A stretch of DNA of 64,000 nucleotides from VAZQ01 sp963817015 (GCA_963817015.1 CAWFMV010000014.1:186001-250000); one strand, 5' to 3'; shown: positions 18,780 through 27,600, counted from the first letter of the stretch. Numbers and translations: made by a program. The notes: generated by a model from the sequence alone, not told the origin.

Positions 18780-20308
18780 TCCGAGCCTTCAGCTTCCGCG
18801 AGCTTGTTGCGCCAATCCTTGCGGCTGCGGATCAGCGAGCGCGTAGCGAGCACGAGCAGCAGCGCGCAGAGCGCCAGCAGCGCAGCCGCGATCGGCCGCT
18901 CGTTGACGTTGAAGAAGATCGACCAGTTGCCGTTCGACATGATGAGCGATTGGCGCAGACTCATCTCGAAGATCGGCGCGATCACCAGCCCGAGCACCAG
19001 CGGCGCGGGATCGAAGCCGAACTTGCGCAATCCATAGCCCACCACGCCCATGATCAGCATGATCCAGACGTCGACCACGGAATGGTTCACCTCGTAGACG
19101 CCAAGAATGCAGAACATGATGATCAGCGGATAGAGATAGGCGTAGGGAATCCGCAACACGCTCACGAACAGCCCGACCAGCGGCAGGTTGAGCGCGAGCA
19201 GCATCAGGTTTCCGACATACATCGATGCGATGAAGCCCCAGAACACATCCGGATGATCGCTCACCAACGAGGGGCCGGGCGGCACGCCGTGAATGAGCAG
19301 CGCCGCCATCAGCACGGCGGTAACCGGGCCGGTCGGCAGGCCAAGAGCAAGCATCGGCACAAAGGCCCCGGTCGAGGCTGCGTTGTTGGCCGATTCCGGG
19401 CCGGCGACGCCGGCGACCGCGCCATTGCCGAATTCCTCCGGCGTCTTCGACAGCCGCTTCTCCAGCGCATAGGAGAGAAAGCTCGAGATGATGTGCGCGG
19501 AGCCGGGCACGATGCCGATCAGAAAGCCGAGCAGGCTGCCGCGCGCGATCGGCATCGCCGACTCGCGCCATTCCGTGCGGTTGGGAAGCAGCTCCCTGAG
19601 GCGTGGCGAGACCACCTTGTCGACGACGGTGTTGCTCGGCGTCGAGAGAATCTCGCCCAGCCCGAACAGGCCGACCGCGACCGGCACGATGCCGATGCCG
19701 TCGCCGAGCTCAGGGATGTCGAAGGAGTAGCGGAAATGCCCGGTCAGCACGTCGATGCCGATCATGCCGAGAAGGAGGCCGAAGCTCGCCATCAGCAAGG
19801 TGCGCACGAGTGACGTCGACGACATGTAGGCGAGAAAGATCAGGCCGAGCACCAAAAGCGCAGTGTATTCGGGCGGTCCGAAGCGGAGCGCGAAGCTCGC
19901 GAGCGGCGGGGCGACGACAGTCAGCAGAACTACGCCGAGCGTGCCGGCGATGAACGAGCCGACCGCCGCGATGCAGAGCGCCGCTCCGGCGCGGCCCTTC
20001 TGCGCCATGGCGTAGCCGTCGATGCAGGTCATCACCGAGGAGGCTTCGCCCGGGATGCGCATCAGGATCGAGGTGGTCGAGCCGCCATATTGCGAGCCGT
20101 AGTAGATGCCGGCGAGCATCACGATCGCCTTGGTGGCGTCGAGGCCATAGGTGACCGGCAAGAGAATGCTGATGCCGGCGAGCGGGCCGATGCCGGGCAG
20201 CATGCCGACCAGCGTGCCGACGAGACAGCCCAGGAAGGCGTAGAGCAGCACATCCGGCCGGAACGCGACCGAGAAGCCGAGCAGCAGGCTGTCGAGGGTT
20301 GCTTCCAC
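18773..20308 (-). CDS. tctA: Tripartite tricarboxylate transporter large membrane subunit TctA
   Basis: Twelve-span inner-membrane transporter subunit of about 511 residues. The family motif GTLVGMLPGIGPLAGISILLP appears in slightly variant form near the N-terminus, followed by GIYYGSQYGGSTTSILMRIPGE and a second GLPTGPVTA repeat region. I prefer GTG 20308, giving MEATLDSLLLGF, which matches TctA N-termini and lies one base after the tctB stop. A TTG at 20323 inside tctB is an alternative. It works with TctB and a TctC binding protein in sodium- or proton-driven uptake of carboxylates. Confidence 0.93.
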   Translation of the reverse strand: MEATLDSLLLGFSVAFRPDVLLYAFLGCLVGTLVGMLPGIGPLAGISILLPVTYGLDATKAIVMLAGIYYGSQYGGSTTSILMRIPGEASSVMTCIDGYAMAQKGRAGAALCIAAVGSFIAGTLGVVLLTVVAPPLASFALRFGPPEYTALLVLGLIFLAYMSSTSLVRTLLMASFGLLLGMIGIDVLTGHFRYSFDIPELGDGIGIVPVAVGLFGLGEILSTPSNTVVDKVVSPRLRELLPNRTEWRESAMPIARGSLLGFLIGIVPGSAHIISSFLSYALEKRLSKTPEEFGNGAVAGVAGPESANNAASTGAFVPMLALGLPTGPVTAVLMAALLIHGVPPGPSLVSDHPDVFWGFIASMYVGNLMLLALNLPLVGLFVSVLRIPYAYLYPLIIMFCILGVYEVNHSVVDVWIMLIMGVVGYGLRKFGFDPAPLVLGLVIAPIFEMSLRQSLIMSNGNWSIFFNVNERPIAAALLALCALLLVLATRSLIRSRKDWRNKLAEAEGSEG

Positions 20309-20309
20309 G

Positions 20310-20759
20310 TTAAAAGAACCCAAAGGGGCCGCGCGGCAGCGGCGATTTGAGCAACGAGCTGAACAGGAAAAACGCGACCAGCGCAGTGCCGACGCTGAAC
20401 ACGAGTGCGGGGATGAGCGGCCTGCGCTCGACCGCGGCGGTGAGTCCGAACAGCAACAGCGACATGGTGAGCACGAACCCGAGTGTAGTGTAGAGCGCGG
20501 TCGCGAGCGCCGCCGCGACGATCAAACAGAGCGCGTGGCCGCGGTCGCTCCAGTCGATCTCCGATAGGGGCGGGCTTGCATTCCCGCGTGCCAACAGCAC
20601 CAGCCCGAAGATGATCATCAGGCCGAGCACGAGCTTCGGCATCATGCCGGCACCCGGCATCGCCAGCGATCCCCAGGGCAGATCACCGGAGAACACATAG
20701 ACAAGCACGCCCGCCGCCACGAATGCAAAGCCCGCAATGTGGTCTCGTCGCAGGATCAT
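20310..20759 (-). CDS. tctB: Tripartite tricarboxylate transporter small membrane subunit TctB
   Basis: Four-span membrane protein of 149 residues, typical for TctB: RRDHIAGFAFVAAGVLVY, a GAGMMPKLVLGL loop and two C-terminal helices. Sequence is poorly conserved in this family; the assignment rests on topology, length and position directly before tctA. Its ATG overlaps the stop of the DUF559 gene (ATGA). It may therefore now depend on translation through the inserted gene. Confidence 0.88.
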   Translation of the reverse strand: MILRRDHIAGFAFVAAGVLVYVFSGDLPWGSLAMPGAGMMPKLVLGLMIIFGLVLLARGNASPPLSEIDWSDRGHALCLIVAAALATALYTTLGFVLTMSLLLFGLTAAVERRPLIPALVFSVGTALVAFFLFSSLLKSPLPRGPFGFF

Positions 20760-21268
20760 GAGCGGGACTTTCTAGGGTGGCCGTTGGCTGAAGCAGATAT
20801 TGCCTCAGTGTTCTTTGATGCACGTGAGGGCCTCTCCGTTCCCCTCCCTCCGCGCCTCTTCGCGCGGTGGGGAGGGGGAAGGGGTGGGGGGCTCGCTTCG
20901 TTTTGATGCATTGCCGCCGGGATCGCTTCCATGACGCCGTCGATGTTGTTCAGCACATCATTGTTCCAGAAACGTAGAATGCGATAGCCCTGCGATCGAA
21001 GATATGCGGATCGATCTGCATCTCTAGCGGCGTTAACAGGCTGATTGTGTTGCGCTCCATCGACTTCGATGACGAGTTGCCGTTCGTGGCAGGCGAAGTC
21101 AGCGAAGAAGGGACCGATCGTCGCTTGCCGCCGGAAGTGCGAGCGCTCGATCGGCAGGCGTCGCAGATACCACCAGAGTTTTCGTTCGGCGTCGGTCATG
21201 TCGCGACGCAGTCTGCGAGCGCGGGGAACGCGCGGGTCGAGGTCTTCGGGTCCTGGACTTCCAGCCAC
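20756..21268 (-). CDS. DUF559-family putative endonuclease inside the tct operon
   Basis: Protein of up to 170 residues whose core is a PD-(D/E)XK/Vsr-like DUF559 domain. It has RRLRRDMTDAERKLWWYLR, FRRQATIGPFFADFAC, VIEVDGAQHN and ILRFWNNDVLNNIDGV. It starts at GTG 21268, at the edge of one inverted repeat; an internal ATG (DMTDAER) is an alternative start. The last 45 residues (from about NEASPPPLPPP) are simply the translation of the opposite repeat copy. It separates tctC from tctB and has no obvious transport role. I infer that it entered as a cassette. Function of the family is unproven. Confidence 0.85.
   Translation of the reverse strand: MAGSPGPEDLDPRVPRARRLRRDMTDAERKLWWYLRRLPIERSHFRRQATIGPFFADFACHERQLVIEVDGAQHNQPVNAARDADRSAYLRSQGYRILRFWNNDVLNNIDGVMEAIPAAMHQNEASPPPLPPPHRAKRRGGRGTERPSRASKNTEAISASANGHPRKSRS
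20838..20900. repeat. Left copy of a G/C-run inverted repeat flanking the DUF559 gene
   Basis: A segment of about 60 bases contains CCCTCCCTCCGCG, GGTGGGGAGGGGGAAGGGG and TGGGGGGCTCGC. Its reverse complement recurs with few differences at 21267-21330. Each copy can also fold internally (CCCTCC against GGGGAGGG). Confidence 0.8.
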
Positions 21269-21330
21269 GCTCGCCCCCTACCCCTTCCCCCTCCCCACCA
21301 CTCGCAAGAGCTCGCGGGGGGAGGGGAGCG
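21267..21330. repeat. Right copy of the inverted repeat flanking the DUF559 gene
   Basis: Contains GCTCGCCCCCTACCCCTTCC and CGCGGGGGGAGGGG, the reverse complement of the left copy apart from a few mismatches and a one-base gap. The DUF559 start codon lies at its inner edge. The next 54 bases lead to the tctC stop. Confidence 0.8.
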
Positions 21331-21384
21331 GCACCGCCGTGCGCTCCTTACATCGAGAAGAAAATTGCAGTCTCGCTCAAGAAC

Positions 21385-22362
21385 TCACCCGTCCACCTTG
21401 CCGATCTGGCGCACCGCTTCCTCGATCCGTTTGGTGTCGGCGTCCCAGAACGCCTTGAACTCCGGCTGGTCGAGATAGGCGAGGTCCTGCCCGAGATTCG
21501 TCAGCGCGGTCGCGAACTGAGGGCTGTGCGCGGCCTTTTTGATGTTGTCGCGCAGATACGTGATGATGCTGTCGGAGGTTCCTTTGGGGGCGAACAGCCC
21601 GACCCAGAGATAATATTCGACGTTGTAGCCGAGCTCCTTCATGGTCGGTACGTCAGGCAGCGACTTGGCGCGCTCGGCGCCGAACATTGCCAGCGGCCGC
21701 GCCTTGCCGGCCTTGATCTGCGCCATCGCGGCCGAGATTGACGACGCCAGGACCTGCGAGTTGTTGCCAAGGAGCGCGGTCAGCGCGGGCCCGCCGCCGG
21801 CGGTGGGCAGATGCCTCATCTTGAGGCCGCCGGCCGCCATGGCGAACAGCGCAAGCGGGATGTGCAGCGCGCCATAGAGACCCGACGAGCTGAAGATGAT
21901 CTGGTTCGGACGCTTTTGAACGTCGTCGACGAGCTCTTTCAGTGTCTTGTGGGGCTGCTTGTCATTGACGACCAGCACGCACGGGTCGGCGACGACGCGT
22001 GCGATCGGGATGAAATCCGCGTTGGTAAATTTGACCGGTCGTCCAAACAGACGATCGACCTCGGCGAAGCCCGAGATCGAAGTGATGTGAGAGAGCAGCG
22101 TGTAGCCGTCAGGCTTCGCGGCGGCCGCGACCTGCGCGCCGACCTGGCCGGCAGCGCCCGCCTTGGTCTCGATTACCAGCGGCTGCTTGATCAGGGGCTC
22201 CATCGCGGCGGCGAGTGGGCGGGTGACCACCTCGCTCGCGCCACCCGGTGGGAACGGGCTGATGATCGTGATCGCGCGGCTTGGATAGGCTTCCTGGGCG
22301 AGAGCCGGGTGGGTTGCGAGCGCGGCAGCCGCGCCGGCAACAAAGCTGCGTCTGTCCATCAT
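21385..22362 (-). CDS. tctC: Bug/TctC periplasmic binding protein of the tctCBA operon
   Basis: Binding protein of 325 residues with a Tat-like signal (MMDRRSFVAGAAAALATHPA, cleavage near ALAQ). The family opening YPSRAITIISPFPPGG follows, with GLFAPKGTSD near the C-terminus. The start is ATG 22362 (or 22359), with AGGGAG just upstream; the frame is open further upstream without homology. It is the first gene of the operon tctC-(DUF559)-tctB-tctA and is the only Bug gene here next to its membrane partners. Confidence 0.9.
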   Translation of the reverse strand: MMDRRSFVAGAAAALATHPALAQEAYPSRAITIISPFPPGGASEVVTRPLAAAMEPLIKQPLVIETKAGAAGQVGAQVAAAAKPDGYTLLSHITSISGFAEVDRLFGRPVKFTNADFIPIARVVADPCVLVVNDKQPHKTLKELVDDVQKRPNQIIFSSSGLYGALHIPLALFAMAAGGLKMRHLPTAGGGPALTALLGNNSQVLASSISAAMAQIKAGKARPLAMFGAERAKSLPDVPTMKELGYNVEYYLWVGLFAPKGTSDSIITYLRDNIKKAAHSPQFATALTNLGQDLAYLDQPEFKAFWDADTKRIEEAVRQIGKVDG

Positions 22363-22445
22363 CGTTCTCCCTGGACTTTGGTCGCGTATTGCGTGGATGC
22401 TCGGGATGCTAGTGCATTTCCGAGCCAAGTGGGAGGGATACGACC

Positions 22446-22749
22446 ATGCCGGCCTATTGGGTGGCGCGCTCGAAGATCAACGATCCGGTCGAGTACAAGA
22501 AATACACGGATCTGGTTCCGGCCATTCTGGCCAAGTATGGCGGCAAGGTTCTGGCGCGCGGTGGGCGCTATCAGATCATGGAAGGGCCGCAGAAATTTCA
22601 ACGCTTCGTGGTGGTGGAATTTCCCGACCTTCGAGCAGGCGGTGGCCTGCTTTACCTCGGAGGAATATGACGAAGCCGCGGCCTTCCGCCGCAGCGGCGC
22701 CGGCGAAGTGGAGACCATCATCGTGGATGGCGGCGACCCCACGCGATGA
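22446..22749 (+). pseudogene. DUF1330-family small protein, one frameshift
   Basis: DUF1330 proteins are about 95-100 residue dimeric alpha/beta-barrel (ferredoxin-like) proteins of unknown function. The first 58 residues (PAYWVARSKINDPVEYKKYT ... FQRFVVVEF) are in one frame. The rest (PTFEQAVACFTSEEYDEAA ... ETIIVDGGDP) continues one frame over to TGA 22747. The junction is at 22617-22624, where GGAATTTCCC reads in frame as GGAATTCCC if one T is dropped. The ATG follows GGGAGG. It probably forms a unit with the downstream LivK-like gene. Confidence 0.82.
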
Positions 22750-22856
22750 TAGACTTGCGTCACGGTCACGCGCGGCGGACGGGCGGCTAGAACCCCTAGT
22801 CGGTGACCGGCGAAACTGCCTAAAATTCCCCAAAATACCAACCGGAGGACATGACC

Positions 22857-24122
22857 ATGGTGAATCAACTGAGCCGCAGGTCGGCCCTGCTTCTGGGCGG
22901 AGCTGCGGCGGCGACGGCTGTGACTGGACCTGCTGCGGCGCAAACCGGCCAGCCGATCCGGATCGGCTTCAGCATGGCGCTGACCGGCGGCCTTGCGCCC
23001 AACGGCAAGTCGGCGTTGCTCGCGCAGAAGATCTGGGAGGAGGACGTCAATGCCAAGGGCGGCATGCTCGGGCGTCCGGTCAAGCTCGTCTATTACGACG
23101 ATCAGACCAATCCGGCGACTGTGCCCGGCATCTACACCAAGCTGCTCGACGTCGACAAAGTCGAGCTGATCGTCGGCGGCTATGCCACCAACATGCTGGC
23201 GCCCGCGATGCCGGTGATCATGCAGAAGAACAAGGTGTTCATTGGGCTCCTTGGACTTGGGGTGAACAGCGAGTTCAACTATCCGCGCTACTTCGTGATG
23301 ATCCCGTCCGGTCCCGATCCGAAGCCGTCGTTCACCAAGGGCTTCTTCGAGCTGGCGATGAAGCAGGATCCGCGCCCGCGCACGGTCGCGATCGTGGCTG
23401 CGGACGCAGAGTTCTCGGTCAACGCATCTGATGGCGCGCTCGAGAACGCCAAGAAGCTCAATCTCAATGTCGTGTACAACCGGCGCTACCCGCCCAACAC
23501 CACCGACTTCACCCCGATCGTGCGCGCGATCGCGGCGACCAATCCGGATGTCGTGGTGGTGTGCTCCTATCCGCCCGACTCGGTCGGCATCGTGCGGGCG
23601 GTCAACGAGCTGAACTTCAAGCCGAAGATGATCGGCGGCGCCATGGTCGGTCTGCAGAACACCTCGATCAAGGCGCAGTTGGGCCCGCTGCTCAATGGCT
23701 GGACCAACTATGACTTCTGGCTGCCGGTGCCGAAGATGAACTTCCCGGGCTCGGCCGATCTCATGACCAAGTACCAGGCGCGCGCCGCGGCCGAAGGCGT
23801 CGATGCGTACGGCTACTACATGGCGCCGGAAGCCTACGCGCAGATGCAGGTGCTGCAGCAGGCGGTCGAGGCCACCAAGGGCTTCGACGACGGCAAGCTC
23901 GCCGACTACATTCGCGCCAGCACGTTCAAGACCGTGATGGGCGACGTGAAGTTCGGTGCCAAGGGCGAATGGGCGGAGTCGCGGGTGCTGCAGGTCCAGT
24001 TCCGCAACGTCAAGGGCAACGACCCGACGCAGTTCAAGGGCATCGATACCCAGGTGGTGGTCGATCCGCCGGCGTATGAGTCCGGCAAGCTGGTCTATCC
24101 GTACGAGAAGGCGAAGTCGTAG
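22857..24122 (+). CDS. LivK-like ABC transporter substrate-binding protein
   Basis: Type I periplasmic binding protein of 421 residues. A Tat-like signal (SRRSALLLGGAAAAT, cleavage near AAAQ) is followed by IRIGFSMALTGGLAPNGKSA, the standard Leu/Ile/Val-binding opening. Later come VKLVYYDDQTNPATVPG and FKPKMIGGAMVGLQ. I use the second ATG (22857), which leaves eight bases after GGAGG; the first (22851) leaves only two. No permease or ATPase genes follow, so it may serve the Liv genes at the window start or another system. Confidence 0.9.
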   Translation: MVNQLSRRSALLLGGAAAATAVTGPAAAQTGQPIRIGFSMALTGGLAPNGKSALLAQKIWEEDVNAKGGMLGRPVKLVYYDDQTNPATVPGIYTKLLDVDKVELIVGGYATNMLAPAMPVIMQKNKVFIGLLGLGVNSEFNYPRYFVMIPSGPDPKPSFTKGFFELAMKQDPRPRTVAIVAADAEFSVNASDGALENAKKLNLNVVYNRRYPPNTTDFTPIVRAIAATNPDVVVVCSYPPDSVGIVRAVNELNFKPKMIGGAMVGLQNTSIKAQLGPLLNGWTNYDFWLPVPKMNFPGSADLMTKYQARAAAEGVDAYGYYMAPEAYAQMQVLQQAVEATKGFDDGKLADYIRASTFKTVMGDVKFGAKGEWAESRVLQVQFRNVKGNDPTQFKGIDTQVVVDPPAYESGKLVYPYEKAKS

Positions 24123-24165
24123 CAAGCGACGGCGTCGCCCGGCCTTTAGGTGGCACGGCCCTGCT

Positions 24166-24305
24166 CGGCCTCATGGTGAGGAGCGGCGCGCAAGCGCCGC
24201 GTCTCGAACCAGGGGCCGCCCGCCTTCGCTGAACTCTGAACGTCGGGCCGCCACATCCTTCGAGACGGGTGCACGCGAGCGCGTGCACCCTCCTCAGGAT
24301 GAGGA
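24166..24305. repeat. CCTCATGGTGAGGAG...CTCCTCAGGATGAGG palindromic repeat, copy 1
   Basis: Outer arms CGGCCTCATGGTGAGGAG and CTCCTCAGGATGAGG enclose two inner hairpins (GGCGCG-CAA-GCGCC and GTGCACGCG-AGCGCGTGCAC) and the blocks GTCTCGAACCA and ATCCTTCGAGAC. The same architecture, shorter, recurs at 30751. It occupies most of the 263-base gap between the LivK-like gene and the helicase gene. No gene is evident in that gap. Confidence 0.8.
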
Positions 24306-24385
24306 CGGGGCGAGGCTGTTGTTGAGGCGTGCTCGTTGTGCCCACACAGGCGTATGCTTGCGAAGTGCATATGGGCCGCCCCGCA

Positions 24386-25495
24386 TCACATCACCAATGT
24401 CAGCCGCTTCGCCGCACGCGTAACGCCTGTGTAAAGCCAGCGCTCGCGGCTGTCCTGAAAGGCGAAGGACTCGTCGAACAGCACGACGTCGTCCCATTGC
24501 GAGCCCTGCGCCTTGTGGACCGTGAGCACATAGCCGAAGTCGAACTCGTCGTACTTCTTGCGCTGCGGCCATTCGAGCGTTTCGACCGTGCCGTTGAAGC
24601 ACTCCGGCCGCACCGAGACCTTGACGATGCGGTCGCTGATGCTCTCGTCCGACGTCAGGTGCATGCGCAGGATCTGCCGGCGCGGCCGCGGACGCTCCTT
24701 GATCAGCCAGAGCGAACCGTTGAGCAGGCCCTTGCGCCGATTGTTGCGCAGGCACACCAGCTTGTCGCCGGCGAGCGGGAGCGGATCGTCGAAGCCGCGG
24801 CGCTCGCGCAACCGCGCATTGTAGGCGCGCCGCGTGGCGTTGCGGCCGACCAGCACCTGGTCGGCGTCGAGCACGCGCTGCGGATCGAGCGCGCTGCGCG
24901 CCACCACTTGCGTCTCGCCATAGGTGCCAGGCGCGAGGCGGCGGCCTTCGCGAATTTCCATCGACAGCCGCACGATCGGATTGTCTGTGCCTGACGGTGC
25001 ACCTCGGTCAGCATCGCGTCGGGGGCCGCGTCGGTGAAGATAGCCGCCGCCCTGGATCGGCGGCAATTGCGCGGGATCGCCCAACACCAGGAGCGGCACC
25101 GCGAAGGACTTGAGGTCGCGCCCAAGCTCGTCGTCGACCATCGAGCATTCGTCGATCACGATCAGCTTGGCCTTCGAGGCCGGCGCCTCGTCCCACAATT
25201 GGAAGCTCGGCTGCTCGGTGGCGGTGTCGGGCGGCTTGTAGATCAGGCTGTGAATGGTCGAGGCGCCCTGGCAGCCTTTGTTGCGCATCACCTGCGCGGC
25301 CTTGCCGGTGAAGGCCGCGAACAGCACCTTGCCGTCGACATCGGCGGCGAAGTGCCTCGCCAGCGTGGTCTTGCCAGTGCCCGCGTAGCCAAACAGTCGG
25401 AAGATGGGCGGCGTGTTGCCACGACCGGGCTTGGCCTTGAGCCATTCGGCGACCGCCTTGAGCGCTGCGTCCTGTTCGGGAGAAAAGTCGGGCAT
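24386..25495 (-). CDS. RecD2-like superfamily 1 DNA helicase / AAA ATPase
   Basis: DNA helicase of 369 residues, shorter than full RecD2. Walker A FGYAGTGKTT is near residue 41, Walker B VIDECSMVDD and motif III LLVLGDPAQLPPIQGGG follow, and the UvrD_C_2 motif VLTVHKAQGSQWDDVVL is near the C-terminus with YTGVTRA at the end. Between about 24990 and 25047 the protein sequence is scrambled (LHRRGPRRDADRG), while the neighbouring frame reads the expected FTDAAPDAMLTEVHRQAQ. Two compensating one-base indels (an extra T near 25047 and a missing G near 24990) explain this, so the gene stays open but with about 19 wrong residues. Confidence 0.88.
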   Translation of the reverse strand: MPDFSPEQDAALKAVAEWLKAKPGRGNTPPIFRLFGYAGTGKTTLARHFAADVDGKVLFAAFTGKAAQVMRNKGCQGASTIHSLIYKPPDTATEQPSFQLWDEAPASKAKLIVIDECSMVDDELGRDLKSFAVPLLVLGDPAQLPPIQGGGYLHRRGPRRDADRGAPSGTDNPIVRLSMEIREGRRLAPGTYGETQVVARSALDPQRVLDADQVLVGRNATRRAYNARLRERRGFDDPLPLAGDKLVCLRNNRRKGLLNGSLWLIKERPRPRRQILRMHLTSDESISDRIVKVSVRPECFNGTVETLEWPQRKKYDEFDFGYVLTVHKAQGSQWDDVVLFDESFAFQDSRERWLYTGVTRAAKRLTLVM

Positions 25496-25581
25496 GGTGT
25501 TTCGCTCGCGGGGCCAAGTTATCTGGAACGAAACAAGAACAATTGAACGGTGTCAACGGCGATTGCGCGGGTCACATGCGC

Positions 25582-26481
25582 TCACGCCATCACGCCGCCT
25601 TGGCTTGCGCCTCGACCGGCGAAATACTTGGCGAGCCAGTTCTCGACCACGCGGTGCACCCGCGTGTTGCCTTCCGCGAACATGAAGTGGTCGGTGTCGG
25701 CAAAGAGATGCAGCTCGGTCGGCTGGGCGGCATGGCGGAACAGCTCGATCGACTGATCGACCGGCGTGACGTGGTCGTCGGAGCTGTGCAGCAGCAGGAG
25801 CGGCCGCGGCGCGATCTTGCCGACCACGTCGTTGGCGCGGAAGTCGAACATGCTCTGCGCGGTCTCGGACGGGAACATCTGCACCGAGCCCGGCACCACG
25901 TGGGTGCGCAGGTGCTCCGGGATCGGCACGATGTCATAGCGCGGCACCATCAGCGGCTTGCCGGTGCGCGCGCGATAGCCGCGGCCTTCCTCCAGCATGG
26001 CGGTGAACTTGGCCCAGGCTGCCTCGCCCGGATGCTGGCCGCGAAACTTGCGCTCGCCATGGCCCCAGCCTGACGCCGAGAGCACCGCCGCCACGCGCGG
26101 GTCGACGCCGCCGCAATAGACCGCGACCGCGGCGCCGAAGCTCGATCCCATCACGGCGATGCGCTTGCCGTCGACATTCGGATGCTGCGCCAGCAGCGTG
26201 AGCGCATCGCTCGTCGCGGTCACCTGATCGGGGCACAGAAGCAGCCCCTTCTCGCCTTCGCTCTCGCCGCAGCCCGGCATGTCGAAGCGCATGCAGACAT
26301 AGCCGAGCTTCTCGAACATGGCGGTCGGCCGCATCACGTTGTCGGCGGTCATGCGGCTGCCGAAGCCGTGCAGAATGATGAAGGCGGGGCGCTGCTCACC
26401 AGCCTTGAGCCCGTCCGGGATGCGGATGACTCCCGACAGCTTGAGGCCTTTGGAGGTGAAGCTCACGCTTTGCTCGGACAT
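25582..26481 (-). CDS. Alpha/beta hydrolase (dienelactone-hydrolase/peptidase-like)
   Basis: Cytoplasmic serine hydrolase of 299 residues. The oxyanion region is FIILHGFGS, the nucleophile elbow AVMGSSFGAA, the probable acid LLHSSDDHVTP and the histidine FADTDHFMF. The substrate is unknown. It lies 33 bases after the ligB-like gene on the same strand, so it could be the third gene of that operon and act on a ring-cleavage product or ester substrate. Confidence 0.88.
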   Translation of the reverse strand: MSEQSVSFTSKGLKLSGVIRIPDGLKAGEQRPAFIILHGFGSRMTADNVMRPTAMFEKLGYVCMRFDMPGCGESEGEKGLLLCPDQVTATSDALTLLAQHPNVDGKRIAVMGSSFGAAVAVYCGGVDPRVAAVLSASGWGHGERKFRGQHPGEAAWAKFTAMLEEGRGYRARTGKPLMVPRYDIVPIPEHLRTHVVPGSVQMFPSETAQSMFDFRANDVVGKIAPRPLLLLHSSDDHVTPVDQSIELFRHAAQPTELHLFADTDHFMFAEGNTRVHRVVENWLAKYFAGRGASQGGVMA

Positions 26482-26514
26482 CGATGTTTCCCAGATTGTG
26501 TTGTGCTTAAGAAC

Positions 26515-27339
26515 TTACGCCGCGAGGCCGTGCGCGAACGTCATCAGTCCGACGCCGGTCGCCCATGGCTTCACCGCTTCGTAGGCGATCACCTCGCCCT
26601 TGCGGCCGTCGAGCGCGCCCGCGAGCGCGATCCAGCTCAGGAGCTCGAAGGCGCCGGCACCCGCGGCGGCAAGCTCCGCGCGCTGGTAGGCGCCGAGGGT
26701 GGCGCAATTGCCGGCTGCCATCGCGGCCATGAAACGATGGTCGAACTCGCTGTCGATGACGCCGTGATTGCGCTCGCCCGGATCGTGCGAGAGCCCGCCG
26801 GTCGCGATGAGGCCGATGCGCCGCGACGAGCGTCGCGCCACCTCGCCGATGATGCGGCCGAGTGCGAGTGCGCGCTGCGCCGACGGCTGCGGCGCCGCCA
26901 GCGTGTTGAAGAACACCGGCACGATCGGGCGGTCCATCTTCGGCATCAGGAAGTGCAGCGGCAGCATGGTGCCGTGGTCGAACTCGAGCTCATGGGCGAA
27001 GCTCGGCTCGATGCCGTTGTCGTAGCAGGCCTCGAGCAGCTCGGTCGCGAGCGCGGGATCGCCCTTGATCTCGGTGCGCTCGATCTTGAGCCACGGCTCG
27101 ACCGGCCCGGTGTAGCGCTCCGCCCGTCCGATGCAGAACGCGCCGATGTGGTCGAGGAAGAAGTTCGCCCAGTGCTCGGAGGTGAGCACGATCAGGGTGT
27201 CGGTGCCGCTGGCGTCGAGCTCCTGGCGCAGCCGCTCGAAGGCGCCTCGGATGCGCTCGCGCTGCGGGGCGGGGGCGGCATCGGCCCACGCGGTGATGCC
27301 CGGCGCATGGCTCGCCGCGCAGGCAAAGGTGATCGGCAT
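26515..27339 (-). CDS. Extradiol ring-cleavage dioxygenase catalytic subunit (LigB family)
   Basis: Class III (LigB-type) extradiol dioxygenase of 274 residues, which opens catechol-like rings next to the hydroxyls using Fe(II). The start ITFACAASHAPGIT carries one metal-ligand histidine. Further family stretches are LIVLTSEHWANFFLD, ELEFDHGTMLPLHFL and IATGGLSHDPGERNHGV. It starts at the base right after the LigA-type subunit stop (TAA-ATG), so the two subunits are coupled. Protocatechuate or a related dihydroxybenzoate is the likely substrate class; the exact one cannot be told. Confidence 0.9.
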   Translation of the reverse strand: MPITFACAASHAPGITAWADAAPAPQRERIRGAFERLRQELDASGTDTLIVLTSEHWANFFLDHIGAFCIGRAERYTGPVEPWLKIERTEIKGDPALATELLEACYDNGIEPSFAHELEFDHGTMLPLHFLMPKMDRPIVPVFFNTLAAPQPSAQRALALGRIIGEVARRSSRRIGLIATGGLSHDPGERNHGVIDSEFDHRFMAAMAAGNCATLGAYQRAELAAAGAGAFELLSWIALAGALDGRKGEVIAYEAVKPWATGVGLMTFAHGLAA

Positions 27340-27600
27340 TTATTCTCCGCGGATGGCTTTGAGATAATCGGGCTCCGGCATCTGGTGCAGGAGCGTGAAC
27401 GGCCGCAGCAGCAAGCCATGCACACCCATGGCGTAGAGCGTGCGCACGTCACGCTTGACCAGGGCATCGCGCTCCGGCTCGGCGAGGTCGTAACCCTTGG
27501 CGAAGCTCTCGGCCGACTGGAAGAAGGCCTCCCGGCAGGCCGGCTTGCGGTTGACGTCGCGAATGAGTTTCTGCAGGGCGTAGAGGCTCATGGCCGGCAT
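27340..27600 (-). CDS. Extradiol dioxygenase small subunit (LigA family)
   Basis: Eighty-six residues of the LigA-type alpha subunit: MSLYALQKLIRDVNRKP, FAKGYDLAEPERDALVKRD, then the motif YAMGVHGLLLRPFTLLHQM. This subunit caps the LigB active site in protocatechuate 4,5-dioxygenase and relatives. The start is ATG 27600 or the ATG nine bases later; the frame is open a little further upstream. It is the first gene of the ligA-ligB(-hydrolase) operon. It is divergent from the fumarylacetoacetate-hydrolase gene at 27731, leaving about 130 bases for promoters. Confidence 0.88.
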   Translation of the reverse strand: MPAMSLYALQKLIRDVNRKPACREAFFQSAESFAKGYDLAEPERDALVKRDVRTLYAMGVHGLLLRPFTLLHQMPEPDYLKAIRGE

